Shown one piece after another: positions 44,718 through 56,823 of a DNA stretch of 64,000 bases. Numbering within the stretch: the stretch's first letter is position 1; each line of letters begins with the position of its first letter. A model generated the notes under the pieces. That model saw nothing but the letters and a program-made list of their open reading frames with translations, did not search any database and was not told the DNA's origin. This stretch comes from Polytrichum commune (taxonomy: Eukaryota > Streptophyta > Polytrichopsida > Polytrichales > Polytrichaceae), in the NCBI GenBank assembly GCA_950295325.1, contig OX485806.1:18104001-18168000 (forward strand). Reading direction: 5' to 3'. The position numbers were made by a program, and so were the translations under genes.

Positions 44718-46215
44718 CCTCATCGATCTCGATCGCCGCCGTCCCAAAGGAGATTTCCCAAAGACACGATGCCTGCTTCTCGGGACAGCCGGTGGGCTTG
44801 ATTCATTCCATTCTCTCAAATAACCGCAAGAATTTTGCTTCTCGGGACAGCCGGTGGGCTTGATTCATTCCATTTTCTCAAATAACCGCAAGATTTTGCT
44901 TCTTCTCGGGACAGCCGGTGGGCTTGATTCATCCCATTCTCTCAAATAACCGCAAGAATTTTTCTTCTTCTCGGGACAGCCAGTGGGCTTGATTCACTCC
45001 ATTCTCTCAAATAACCGCAAGAATTTTGCCGTCGCGCCTCATGGACCTTACTGGCGCCAGTTGCAGAAATCACGAGCACCGAGCTTTTCTCTTCCCAGCG
45101 CCTCGCATCGTATAAGAGCGCCCAGGCGGAGGAAATACACAGCATGGCGGAGGTTCTCCTGGACAAGTGTAGAAAAGGGAACCCCATCAACCTCCGGAAG
45201 TGGACATACAGCGTGAGTGCCGCCCACAACACTCGAATGCTCATCAACAAAAGTTCACAACTCTTCTCCTCTCATCATCTGGCACACCTTGAATCTCGTA
45301 ACATGAAATTGTGGTTCTGTCCCGGAGCTGCAACATGGGTTTCATAATGAGCGATGCTTTTCATTTATTGTGTCTATTTTTTCTTTCCCAAATTTTGTTC
45401 TCTAAATGAGTTTTGGTCTTGTTTCCAAAAAACTCGAGAAAAGATGAATCCAATGGTATCTTATTTAACGCGAAAAAAGCCTATCCACAGTCGAATGACC
45501 TCTAGTCATATAGTAGACGTCACATAAATGTATTGCTTTCACTAGATGTTTCCTACAGTTATACGGTTGCAATTTTGATATTTTGATTCTATGATTTATA
45601 GTTGCCAGACCTAAAAGATTAACGTATAAGTTATGAGTTGAATCAAACTTTGTTAGCTAAATGTCGAGTTAGCACTGACAAGATAGCAATGAAGCCTGAA
45701 GGTTATGTTCCAACGCTGACTCAAACACTAAACGTTGGTCACTTGCGCGTTGAGATGCTTTCTTTGAGAAACTATGATTCCAATATTATTCGGTCAGTCT
45801 TAATTACAAACACGCATGCAGGTTCAATGCAAACGGAGCGGAACGCGAGACAGGAATGGAGGAACTCGACGAGATGATCTTAGCCACTGCAAGAAGAATC
45901 GGGGGTTCCTTGATCGTGTGTGACTATGTGCCATGGTTGAGCTTCATCCCCAAGTTGCAAGGTTGGCCGCCACTGTTGAGGAATCTCCGTGACAGCACCC
46001 GAAACATTGCTACGAGGCTTTTCGAGCTTGAGAAACACAGGGAGCATGCAAGAGAACTACAGATTCAGGGGATGATGAATGATGCAAATGACAAGAAATC
46101 CACGAGCTCATATGTGCCCGATCGATTTTACTGATGTGTTGCTGCAAACTCCACGCGATCGACAACGGAAAGCCGTGGTCCGATCGATGCGGACCTCATC
46201 AACATAGTTCTGGTA
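44718..46215 (+). pseudogene. Cytochrome P450 (A-type, CYP71-clan-like) pseudogene, N-terminal to I-helix region
   Basis: P450s are ER-anchored haem monooxygenases. Two exon blocks remain. Block one (about 44718-45263) has VPKEISQRHDACFSGQPVG, NRKNFAVAPHGPYWRQLQK, ELFSSQRLASYKSAQAEEI, LLDKCRKGNPINLRKWTYSV and RMLINK. Block two (about 45823-46211) has FNANGAERETGMEELDEMIL, DYVPWLSFIPKLQGWP and FTDVLLQTP, stopping at DADLINIVL before GTAGGT. The substrate-recognition I-helix end, ExxR and haem-Cys regions are missing. Lesions: a fourfold tandem segment at 44777-45030, a 1-nt frame change near 45068, a lost intron donor (AAAAG|TT near 45263) and three 4-nt insertions at 46115-46190. Non-functional. 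Confidence 0.88.
44777..45030 (+). repeat. Four tandem copies of a 62-65 bp P450 exon segment
   Basis: TTCTCGGGACAGCC(G/A)GTGGGC starts at 44777, 44839, 44903 and 44968. Each copy encodes the same stretch (SGQPVGLIHSILSNNRKN). Spacings of 62, 64 and 65 are not multiples of three together, so the array breaks the frame. Copies differ at only a few positions. Confidence 0.93.
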
Positions 46216-48420
46216 GGTTGAGTGCATTCAGAAAAAGAAAGACGACTCCGACATTGATGCCACAAGCGTGCATTATGGTGTTGCTTCTTTTCGAGTTGGT
46301 CTCAGTCTATATGTAATCCCGAAACGGGCATTATGAGAATTAGAGGGTCCCGAGGGGGCTACTGCGTCTTTTGGAAGGTGAAGACTTTGAATGGATGTGG
46401 ACAAGTCATCCAACACCTATTTCCCCTAGGGCAAGCTCTTAGGTTTCCACACGGCTGGTTGAAAATATCCAATTTGTACAGATACTCCATTATGATTTGG
46501 TGGACAGTTGGTGTTGGGGTGCACCAAAAATCAAGTACTAGGAAGGTCACCACTTTTGGTTTTCTACCTCAGTCACACCCCTCTCACATGCCAAAAGATT
46601 TAGCAAGAGATTTAAAAAAAAAATTAAAGGATCCACATCGTGACCAAAAGTGGAAGCAATTCCCATCTAAGGAAGATAGAAATAAGGAGGACTGCTAATT
46701 TTTCAAGAGTTTTGATTCTTACATTGAAATCTTGAAGCCAAAAGTTGGCCCGAACACAACACCTAATGTCTAGAGTATGCCATATCCACTCATTTTGAGA
46801 TAAATTCCTCCTCACTTTAGCACTCAAAACCAAAGACATGTGTCATGCTTGTATTGATTCTTTGATGATACTATAACCAAAGTTGGAGACTTGGAAACCA
46901 AGAATAGCTAGTGTATGAGTTGGCAGGAAGGGTATCCATCATCATTAACAAAAAATTAAAAAATTAAAAAAATTAAAAAAACTCTTCTATTGTTACCGGA
47001 TTACGACCTTTCTTCTTCAACCCTAGAAATTGCATACAATCCTTCTTCCTCTTTGTAGCACGTGCAACTGTTTTGAATTTTGGAGTTGAGCCTAAATTAA
47101 GTTCTAAACATTCTTTTGGAGTTGCTTTCGGATTGTAAACATATTTTCTTATAATTGTTTCTAAAAACTTTGACATTCTCACTAACTCATGCTCTAATCA
47201 ATGTGAGAACTGGCAATCATGTCGTGCCATGCTCAAAAGCCCAAGTCAAGAAACATGGAACCTTAGTTTAACCACCCACGAAAAGAAATTACCGAAATCA
47301 ATCCCAACCTTATCAAATTTCATGTTCACTACAAATTGCCAATGGGGTTTTGATCAAAAAAAGATGGTTCAACTCTATGCGGCTCAAAATGCATAGTTGT
47401 GAGTGCACTGTAACTTAGGGTGAGTTTCCATGTAGGCCACTCACCACACTAGATGCTAGATAATAGTGGGTCAGAGGTGTTCGCATATAGTTAAGCACAA
47501 GCCACCATCCAACCACATTTTGGCAATTTGCTAGAATGTGGAGGGCCGTGGACACGGGCCGCTAGACTTCCATGTGTCCATGTCTAAAGAATCTTTGACC
47601 TACAAATGTCAGCCACCATAAGATTAAAACCAGTTGAAGACTTAAGGGAATTAGTGTTAGTCTACAACTCCATCCTTGGTAATTGGGAGGAGGAGATTAG
47701 TAGGCGGGCTCGGATTCGAGAAGATGGGAGTAGCTATGTGGCACATACGAACCATACCCCACCAAATTCCCTCTACATTTGGACAGATTTGTCCTTATTC
47801 ACACTAGAATATGGTGGGCAAGCAATCTGCATGGAAACTTACCCTTGACTATGCAAAAGACGAATCCTCTTCAACAAGGTTGTTGATTTTGTTCTAAATA
47901 TATGTCCGCACTACAAGATCCCTTCGATACTTTAAGCATTTCATTTTTGCGGTGACCCCCTAGCTACTTAAGAGCCCTTTTCCTCAAATCACTACATGCA
48001 ACTATCCACATGTCCAATCACTTTCACCTACAAGTGTTGCTTCCTCCCCAATGCTCGCATGGTCACATAAACCGACAAACAACAAGAGATTGTTTATTCC
48101 CCGTTACTTGACTAGTACCCCCGTTTTAAAAGGAAAAACGACATCTCACATACACACCATTTCTTAACAATGTGTATGCTCGCTTTGTGGGCCCCCGGAA
48201 TATGCAACCAAATGCCCTCATCAAACGCAAAATATGCTTCGCATTAGTCCGATTCAATCCAAGTTTTTACACAAGTATGAAGCAAGTACGGAGCTAGGTG
48301 TGTAGATCTATGCATGTGAAAGGCGGGAGTGATCCGGGAATAGAAAAGGGAGCATCTCTTCATTGCTTAGTAATGTTATGAACATTTTGATTCACCCAAA
48401 TAAATGGGGAGAACACACCG
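46216..48420. other. Intergenic, nothing firmly recognised
   Basis: Open frames at 46333-46698 (121 codons, +) and 46973-47182 (-) have no recognised domain. The first lies directly after the P450 remnant but shows no P450 features. Confidence 0.45.
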
Positions 48421-48644
48421 CTATAGTGTTTTGTCTAATTGGTGTGGGTTACCATTTAGAGTTACACACATGTTGTAACATTTTACCGAGGGTGTCCTTC
48501 TTTACCAACTAAGTTATGTCATATTCTTTAGTGTGCATACTAACTACCTATGTTATTTGAGTAAAAAATGATACTCTCAGTAAAGTGTTTTAGCGATGTG
48601 TAACTCCGAATGATAGCCCACACTAATTAGACAAAATAGTGTAG
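48421..48644. mobile_element. Foldback MITE with about 45-bp terminal inverted repeats
   Basis: The left end CTATAGTGTTTTGTCTAATT continues through GGTGTGGGTT and GAGTTACACA. The right end is its near-perfect reverse complement (CCCACACTAATTAGACAAAA then TAGTGTAG). Total about 224 bp, so nearly half is terminal repeat. Non-coding. Confidence 0.82.
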
Positions 48645-48830
48645 TTACAGATGAACCGGTTGAGATTGAGAAATAACCGATTGAAGTTCTAGAGTTCATG
48701 AAAACTACCAATTGCATTAGGGGAATCTATGGAAATATACTCCACATTACTAAAGAAAAACCAAAGGATCACAACATGAGCCGGTTGGACTTGGAAACAC
48801 TAGGATTTTGACCAATTATGCCTAAAAATC
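48645..48830 (+). repeat. Dispersed repeat family R, copy 2
   Basis: Collinear with 27715-27895: AGATGAACCGGTTGAG, ATTGAAGTTC, AGGGGAATCTATGG, GGATCACAACATGAG, GGACTTGGAAACACTAGGA. Confidence 0.6.
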
Positions 48831-49194
48831 TGCCCGGATACTGATCCACCCCCTATTTTTCTCAATGCTAGATATGGCAAGTCCAAGACCTCTTAATTTC
48901 TTTTTCTTTTTCTTTTCTTTTCTTTTGGGCAAATATCACTTGGTAATCAACATTCAACGCCTGGCCTTTGTTCTCCACCCCAAGTTCCAACAATCCCATG
49001 TGATCATTGAATGGGGAGAACCATCTATTACACTAAATAGTCCTAATATTGTGGGCCATATTAAAAAAAATTATAGTTCATGTTGATTTTCATAATGAGA
49101 ATTGATGCGGGTCACACTAGTTTACAACCCACGCTAAATTTCTAATAAAGAATTAGCATGGGTCATAATATTGGTTTTCCTAGAAAAGCCGAGA

Positions 49195-49815
49195 CGGTGG
49201 ACTCTTCATACCACATATGAACTAACATGAGTGTAAGAAGGGGTGTTATTTGAGGTATTAGCACACATAGTATACATAAGGTGGAGGTATTATTTTTCTC
49301 TAGTGTGTACATCTAAAGTTACCATTAAATTTTTTGAATTCAAGGTAAATTCATAAGAGGGGGCCTTAAGATTTAGAAAAAAAATTAGCAATAGATGTGT
49401 TAGTTTCATCTAGTTCACATTTTTATCCTTTGTTATCATATGGTCAAAGTCCTTAATGATTACTACGTATGTTCGTGCTAGAGTTTGCATTTGGGTTCTA
49501 GGTTTTCTACAAACTAGAGGCTCTTGGAGTGCTCATGGGCTTTCTCGAGTCATGCTTTCCAATTTGTGACTAAGTTATTATGCTCTTATCTTTGTTTGTT
49601 TGATACATTCATTGAGTTACATGCTATGGATGAAAATGATATCTTTCAAAGGAAAAAGATATTGGACTTCATGTGTAATAAAGGCCTATTTAATTCATGA
49701 CATATATTTTTGTATATGTAATGGAGGCATTTATCACATGAAATTCAAAAGCTTGGTATAAATACATGAGTCCATTTCATAGCATGTTGTTAGTACATAT
49801 ACACTTGTTTTTCTC
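49195..49815 (+). repeat. Dispersed repeat family L, copy 3
   Basis: GGTGGACTCTTCATACCACA, GTATTATTTTTCTCTAGTGT, GATGTGTTAGTTTCATC, GAGTTACATGCTATGGATGA and ATACATGAGTCCATTTC match 25855-26503 in order. The (CTT)n tract at about 50120-50135 lies after it. Confidence 0.6.
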
Positions 49816-50696
49816 GACTAGGGATTCGTGGCACTCAAGTATTTTCATAGCTAGAATGTTCTTCATTCACTTTCATTTCATTAATGATAATGCCAATATT
49901 ATTACAAGCAATTTAAGCAATAAGCAATAAGATGGTCTCATGTCTTGTGCAAAATAATAATAGATGCATGTTGGCAAATTCCCAAAAAAGCTAAATTGAT
50001 AAACTAGATTGCTTGACTTTACAGTTTTGCCAACTTGCTGCTTCACATGCCACATGAACTACTTATAGGATTTTGCTTTGCTTCTCTTCCTCTTTGTAAT
50101 CGCTATGCCCAAGCTATCTTCTTCTTCTTCTTCTTCTATTATTTATTTCTCGTTTTCTAAACCTTCATATTTTAATATTGACCACTTTTTAATATTTGCT
50201 AAATACATTACTAATATGTTAAAATTTTCTTTGTGCAAAATAAACAATTGATCAATCAAATATAATTTTGCTATAATGATATGTCAAAATGACTTGCTAG
50301 ATGTTACATACGTGGACATCTACATTATTAATCAAAATAGCTATGTGGAATTTGATGCCATATTTGGCCTTGATGACAACTCATGGAATAAGTGTATTCA
50401 AAGCCCACATCATGGCCCCTTCCTACTTATTTTCTATTTATAAAACAACAAATGCTTCATAATGGGGGACGTTAAACTCCCCCCCCCCCCAATGAACTTT
50501 TCAAGGGAGGTAGATTCGGGCAGGGGCAGTTGCCCGTCCAGAATATCTAGATTTTTTGGACCCAACTGAAAATTGTTGCCCACCTGCCCGACTTCAAAAA
50601 AATCATTGCCCTTGCATTCTTGAAGGCCACTTATCCACAAATCCCATATTGAGTGCACTTCAGCTTCACCGTCCAAAATCTTATATATCCCCATTT

Positions 50697-50960
50697 TACC
50701 AACAAAAACCAAAAGTTCACAACATGTAACCGGTTGGACCTAGAAACACTAGGATCTTGATCCGATTATTCTCAATAAACTCCCTGGACCAATGAACGAG
50801 GAGAATTGAGTATTAGTTACAAATGAACCAGTTGAGTTTGAGAAAAATCGGTTGAAGTTCAAGACTTCATGAAAATTACTATTCAATTAAGAACAATATA
50901 TGGAATGTACTTCAATGTCAAAAGAAAACCCGGAAGATTCATAACATTACTTAGCATGCA
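50697..50960 (+). repeat. Dispersed repeat family R, copy 3 (rearranged)
   Basis: Same blocks as copies 1 and 2, but the GTTCACAACATGTAACCGGT part precedes the ATGAACCAGTTGAG part. This suggests that the family unit is longer and tandem or LTR-like. Confidence 0.5.
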
Positions 50961-51111
50961 ACTCTTGTACCGTGGACCCTCATAATATAATAATGGATTC
51001 TCCAAAACTTGCGCAGAGAGACTCAAATTCAAACTGAACTCCCAACATCCCACAATTGTATTTTGAGGGCCCATGGACCATGAAGTTAGACCACGGAAGA
51101 TGGCCTTTTTT

Positions 51112-51175
51112 CATGGTCCGACTAGATGGTCCGACTTTCATGGTCCGACTAGATGGTCCAACTTCCATGGTCCGA
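51112..51175. repeat. 27-bp tandem repeat, about 2.3 copies
   Basis: CATGGTCCGACTAGATGGTC starts at 51112 and 51139, with a partial third copy at 51166. A TGGACCATG/CATGGTCC inverted pair sits just upstream. Confidence 0.85.
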
Positions 51176-51672
51176 TTTCTTAAAAAACTAGTTTAAAAAG
51201 CCTTCAGTAGGTGTAAACCGAATGTGAACCAAGAGGAATGACCATGCACCAAAAAGTGAATGCGCTGAATTTTTTAATATATGTCCAAAAAAAGGCATTT
51301 TTTGGAAGAAAAAAAATCAAGTTTGACCATTCTTTTCTCTTCTCTTGTCTTCATCTTCTCTTCCCCCCCCCCCCCCCCCCCAAAAAAAAATCTTCACAAA
51401 TTTATGATAACAATATGTCTCAAAGCATGAGCCCTTGTTGTTTTCTACCAAAGCACCTCCTTTGCCTCTCCCACCGCACCACCCATTGGACCATGTCAGT
51501 GAATAATGTAGGCCTTAAAATATGTCTTTTGGGCACCTTGCACTCCACAATCACTCTCACATTTTGTCCTCGGTGTAACCCGAAGTGGTCCTAGGACGAG
51601 TTCAACACCCAATCACACATTTTACATGAGCTTGGGACGACTTCATGGTCCATGGTGTGAACAACCCATGAG

Positions 51673-52263
51673 GGCCACTTCACACAGAAGGTTGAAGGCC
51701 CCTGACCATGGGAATGTAAGAGCTCTCATTGGTCGAAAAGGTGGAGACCGTCCAAGTTCACTTCACACTAGGAGGTGAAGGTCTAAAGGCTCAAAGAAAA
51801 GTTTGTGGATGAAAAGTCTACATGGAGTCCTACATGGCATGTTGCGGATAGGGGTGCATGGTCTACCGGAATTTGCATCAGGCCCACCTCCAAGAGGTGG
51901 GCTTGACGAAAATTCCGGGAGACCATGATTTTTTTTTAATATTTCTTCCAGCAAGACAAATTTCAGGGCAGATTCCCTAACAGATACCTGGACAGATTCC
52001 AATACACACAAACACCACCAAGTAATTCTCTTAAATTGATAAAAGTCTGAGACATATTATATTAAACCAAATCCTCCCCTCTTTTCCGCCAACCAAATAT
52101 GCAATGGTCCCGCAACATGGTCCATTCTCCCTTCACACTATGCTTGAGGGCCCGTGACTAGATAAAACGGCTTTCCCAACACCCATGGTACGGCCTTTGG
52201 ATGAGAGTGAAGGGTCCTCACCATTACAAGGTCACGGCTCTTGGCTCATGTGTGAAGTGGCCC
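51673..52263. mobile_element. GGGCCACTTC-ended non-autonomous DNA element, copy 3 (subfamily B)
   Basis: 591 bp, GGGCCACTTCACACAGAAGG to GTGTGAAGTGGCCC, flanked by TGA (51670-51672) and CGA (52264-52266), a 3-bp duplication with one change. The interior matches 60698-61311 closely. An internal hairpin has arms 51858-51891 and 51894-51927, about 34 bp each with few mismatches. Non-coding. Confidence 0.83.
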
Positions 52264-52339
52264 CGAGTAATGATGTTATTATGTCAACACCATGGTCACC
52301 GGTTAGACTTTCAAAAACCACTCGGCTTTTGACTGATTA

Positions 52340-53540
52340 CAGTCTAACCTTGATAATATCACACCATCCGTTTCACCATAAAGTGTGATATAAACAAGGT
52401 GTGACATATTTGATAATGTCACATTTTGAAGATTTGTGCATAATGTGATATTATCAAAAAAAAAAGGTAGAAAATCAAAATGAAATTACAATGTAAAAAA
52501 ATAAAAAAATAAAAACACAAGACTTCAATGTTTTTGAATGTAAAATATAATTCAAAATTGTGAATAACAACATGAGCACATCACAATGTGTCATTGAGAT
52601 CAGCCAATCACTAGCTTCCAATGTAGCAACAACAACAAAAACAACAACACAACGAAGAACACCTGCACTACATGAAGAAACACAAGCCTATGATAGAAAG
52701 TGTGCATTTAAATTCCAAATGAACAATGGTTCATTATATACAAGTGAGCTCGACCATGAGCTTGACTAACCTACCTAGGAGACTGTTTCTACTTATGAGC
52801 TTGACTAACCTACCTAGAAGACTGTTTCTACTTATGAGCTTGACTAACCTACCTAGAAGATTGTTTCTACTTATGAGCTTGACTAACTAATCTAGAAGAT
52901 TGTTCCTAATTGAATGCCCACTTAGGATGAGCGGCTAACACTTATGATCTTACTAGATTCTCCTATGCGACTATTGACTATAGAAACAGTGAAGACCGTG
53001 CCACATATCTTGAGATTTCTACATTGCAAACCAATTGAACTAATTTAGCTTAAGTCGACACTACTCTGTACCAACTCAGCTAAACCGTAGAACTTAACAT
53101 CCTAAATTACTTCACACAAGCTGAAACCCTCAAAGACACATAGGTGAACACATGTGACGGAAGGTGGGGTGCATAGAGGCCAAGAAGTCTTGGCAGCGCC
53201 GTCAAAGACAACACCTTTGAGTGATGTGTATAGACAGCACCGTTCAGGGTTGGTGCACAGAGGCGGCTCATGACCCTTTGAATAACATTGCATTTATCAC
53301 AGGGGTGGCTCATGACCCTTTTGGCTACTACAATATGTCCATCCAACCATCACATACAATCCATCCATATTTGATATTATCACATTTACACTACGGATTT
53401 TGGAAAAAAAATAGTGACATTAACAAGGGTGATAGGGATAATAACGAGGGAGTTTTACACTAAGAAAATCGGTTTCAAACTTTTAGGTGACAGTATCAAG
53501 GTGTCCCATTAACAAGGGTGACATTATCAAGGTTAGACTG
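52340..53540 (-). mobile_element. pogo-like element, family 2, deleted copy
   Basis: TA-flanked (52338-52339, 53541-53542) with inverted ends CAGTCTAACCTTGATAATAT and TCAAGGTTAGACTG. Its left 220 bp equals, inverted, the right end of 61442-63646, and its right 200 bp the left end, so it is the same family in opposite orientation. The motif TTGATAAT(A/G)TCACA recurs at both ends. The core has been replaced or deleted and contains a 39-bp tandem array at 52756-52911. No transposase frame remains. Confidence 0.8.
52756..52911. repeat. 39-bp tandem repeat, four copies
   Basis: ATGAGCTTGACTAACCTACC starts at 52756, 52795 and 52834; a copy with ATGAGCTTGACTAACTAATC starts at 52873. The spacing is exactly 39 each time. 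It lies inside the pogo-like element. Confidence 0.93.
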
Positions 53541-53542
53541 TA

Positions 53543-55999
53543 TGCCCAAAAATCTCCCCCGGGCATTGCGCATAAGATGCATAATAATAATAATAAAGAG
53601 TATCGAGTCATCATTCCAAAAGCACTCCACAATCACTGCTGAATCTAGGAGCCTTGACTTGTTGAAACCCTATTTATACACACACAACACACACACATAT
53701 ATATATATAGTCATATTCATATTCATATTCCGAAGGAGCGCCTTCCAAGCTTCTTTCTACTCTTTTGAGCTCCCTCACCAAGGCCTCCCATATCGCCACC
53801 TCACCAGGCCCACCCCTAAAGCCAGCATGTGGTGGGACCCACCCACGGGGCTCGCATGAGGGATCTGTGTCTCTTGTGTCTATGTGGGGCCCACCGGTGC
53901 AACCTCGGCCGTCAACAGATATAGAAACCTCCCCTCCTCATATAGGCCGGGACCTTTTTCCACCTGTCGTTGTGGGGGCCACCCTCTTTGAGCTGGGCCC
54001 GCCACCAACATTGTCCAAGGTGCAAACGCAGTCAATTATATTATAGCATTAATGTTTTTTACTCTTCTTGTTTTTGCGGACGAGGTCGTTCCAAAATAGT
54101 ACAGTACACTAGATGTTGTGTTTGGTGTCAATCATTAATTGGAATTCCTCAATGATGTGTGTATATATATATATATATCATTGCTACCGAGAAATGCCGA
54201 ATTGGCTTCTTGGACGTTACAGAACATGAACAACTATACTTGGTAATAGGAAAAAACAAACATCAATAGTACAAAAAGCCATACATTCTAACCTCGTTAA
54301 TACGTCACCCTAGATATTACAACACATTTATGTGAGACCAAGCTTTCCCTCAATAATACGACAACGTTACACCATTTGTCATATTAATGGGATGACGACA
54401 CCTCGATAACACGAATTTTTGTGTTTCCCAAACGTTTCATACTAAAGAGGGGAAACAGTAGCATTGTGTAACTACAAATAGTAAGTAATACTAAATATCA
54501 TATTAGTGTAGCATCGGGGATCCCAAATTAGTATATGTGGACTTCCTTGAGATATATTAACCACAAATATATATATAGGACTAGGTTTTAACTATACTCC
54601 CTTTCTGTCATTATTGTTGGTGGGGTCCAATTCAAAGAGGTAGGTGTCTAGCCTTGGCACGATGTGGCCTAAAATTAGCATGGGTTAAAAATATTGTGGT
54701 GCACTTGTACTTTATGTGTGAATTGAAAATTAAGGTGGGTTATACATTAGTAGAATATCAACATTCGAATAAAAAATGATAGAATATCAAATGATTTATT
54801 TTTGGTATGATTTAGATAAAATATTGTTTATCTCACAGTAATTCATGTTCGTGTGAAAGATGTTGATTCTACATTTCTATTTTTACCATATAAATGTTGT
54901 GGCCCAAAAATGGTATGGGTCGAGAAAAGTTACATTGATAAAATAATTATGGTATGACAAAATTGTAGTGGACCATAGTAATAAGTGTAGAAGGTGTTGT
55001 TGTTGTGCCTTTTGAGTTGGTCCCCTACCGACTTTATGGAGGTAAAGAGGTAGAGTAAACACATGAGAGAGGAAACGTTGCATATTGGCATAACATCCAA
55101 CATAAAAAGCCCTAAAAGCCTATACATCTTCCGTATCTTAATTTAAGTGTTGAAGTGATTTGGGTGTTTGATGTTTGTGTGGGTTCCAAAAGAGGTTGGA
55201 TCATTTGGGGTAATTCTCAAAATCGTGAGCAATTATCCACGTTTGGGCACGTGCTAGTAGCTTAGGATATTGTGTGGCTAAGTTGTTATTTTTCGATGTA
55301 TCTTTGAGGTTGTGTGTGAGCAATCATGTTGGGTAGATGTAGGATTAATGGCATGCCAACAAGGGATATGATGTCCATTGAATTGAATTGAATTGAAATG
55401 ATTTTAGGGTTTGGGAAGCCAAAAGGCTTACGGGAGTAGAAATATACTAGAATGTTTACAAACTGGCTAATTCCCTAGAGTGGTGGAGTGTGATAGCCTC
55501 CGTGAAATCGAGGCTAATATCGGCTTGATGGTCCAATTGAAAGAAAGACTCGAGACTACTAATACCAAGTGGTTGGAACTTATCCCTAGTGGAGTTATAT
55601 AGGAGACACTCCCCCACAAAGTATGCTTAAGTTTCAACTACATTATATATTATAATGGCATAAGTGGCATAATATATCATCTCTAGGGATAAGAATAGTC
55701 GACCACCTAGTTTCAATGACGAGTCTATGATTTGAGGTGCGGTAAGCAACAATCATGATCTTGCTTTATGGTGGTGTCAATGGTTGCTTCAAGTACAATT
55801 TATGTTCGTATTTGAGAAATCCTTGAGGTGGGGGTAATCTAGTTTCTTCCCCAAGAGATGGAAAGATTTCCACTTTTTAGGAAGAAAAAATGCCTTGAGA
55901 TCATCAATTTAGATTTTAATGGTGTTGGGTTATCGTGGATTTCCCCATGAGATAGACCCCATGATGTTTTTTGTATCGTTGTCGATTTGTGTAAGGTGT
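53543..55999. other. Intergenic, decayed repeats
   Basis: Contains (TA)n at about 53698-53710 and 54160-54178. A half MITE with TACTAAATATCATATTAGTG lies near 54490-54515, and a block GGGAAGCCAAAAGGCTTACGG near 55417 resembles the EYA 5' leader (see findings). No gene supported. Confidence 0.45.
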
Positions 56000-56490
56000 T
56001 GGGAGAGTGAGGCTACTTGATTGACTACCCAAGAGGGGGTTAGGCTAGTTAGCCGTTGTCGAAATCCATAGTTAGCTTAAGAGTATCTAATTCCATGGTA
56101 AGTTCTCCAAATGTGGTTAGCAAAATATGGTAGGTTGTCAGAGAATGCATTTTGATGCGAGACATCATATGTGTCTTCATGCCTTTCTCAAAAACCTTTC
56201 AGTGAGAGTTTTTCAAGTCACCTCCCAAAATTTTAATACCATATGTGAAAGTTGGAAGCACCATATCAACCTCTCGGTAAAAACATAGGCTTAATAGTAC
56301 ACATCGTTTGAAGTAAATCCTTCTCAAAGTTAAATGGGCATGCGGAAAGACACTCTTCATCGCACAAACAAAAGGATATTCCACTACAAGGACGTACATA
56401 TGTATCAACACCGTAAATTTCACAATCTTACGAAATGTTGTCCAAAAACTACACACTAAGAAATGTTGAGATCTTCTTTCCTTTATCAAA
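56000..56490 (-). pseudogene. LINE reverse-transcriptase C-terminal remnant
   Basis: The minus-strand frame carries MVLPTFTYGIKILGGDLKNSH, an in-frame TGA where Trp is expected, then KVFEKGMKTHMM and LTTYHILLTTFG. This resembles the stretch after the catalytic YADD box in plant LINE polyproteins (..P.llYG.eiWG...s.WkkfE...K.fl...l.vk..TpY..lLlE.G). The catalytic boxes are not present. Broken and without termini. Confidence 0.5.
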
Positions 56491-56516
56491 AAGACCCAAC
56501 AAACATTTTAAAAGTG

Positions 56517-56760
56517 TAGTAATAGAGAACATACTCAAATGATCAAATGACATAACATTACTAAGCAGTTGGATGATGGTCTCTTTCCAATGAAAGAGGA
56601 TGCTATCAAAAACACTCTAAATTTACAAGTGCTTATCGAAAACTCCACATGACAACCAAATTTGAGTGCTCCCCATAAACATGGAACCCAAAATCACTCT
56701 TACCCTAATACTTGGTCCCATGGAATGCAACCAAAGAGATCAAATATGTTATGAACCAAG
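56517..56760. repeat. Dispersed repeat shared with 59455-59700
   Basis: Blocks AACATTACTAAGCAGTTGGA, GATGATGGTC, CTTTCCAATGAAAGAGGA, CTCCCCATAAACATGG and ACTTGGTCCCATGGAATGCA recur as ACTATTAAGCAACTACATGA and similar words at 59455-59700, same strand. Confidence 0.55.
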
Positions 56761-56823
56761 TAAACTCACATAGCATATGCCAAGTCACTTACATCACAAT
56801 ACAATGCTCATAAGAGGCCATCA

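Noticed and set aside
46333..46698. 121-codon frame after the P450 remnant
   Set aside because: No P450 or other family features and basic low-complexity end; likely chance.
52756..52911. Regular 39-bp repeats considered as a CRISPR array
   Set aside because: The repeats are contiguous without spacers and the genome is eukaryotic.
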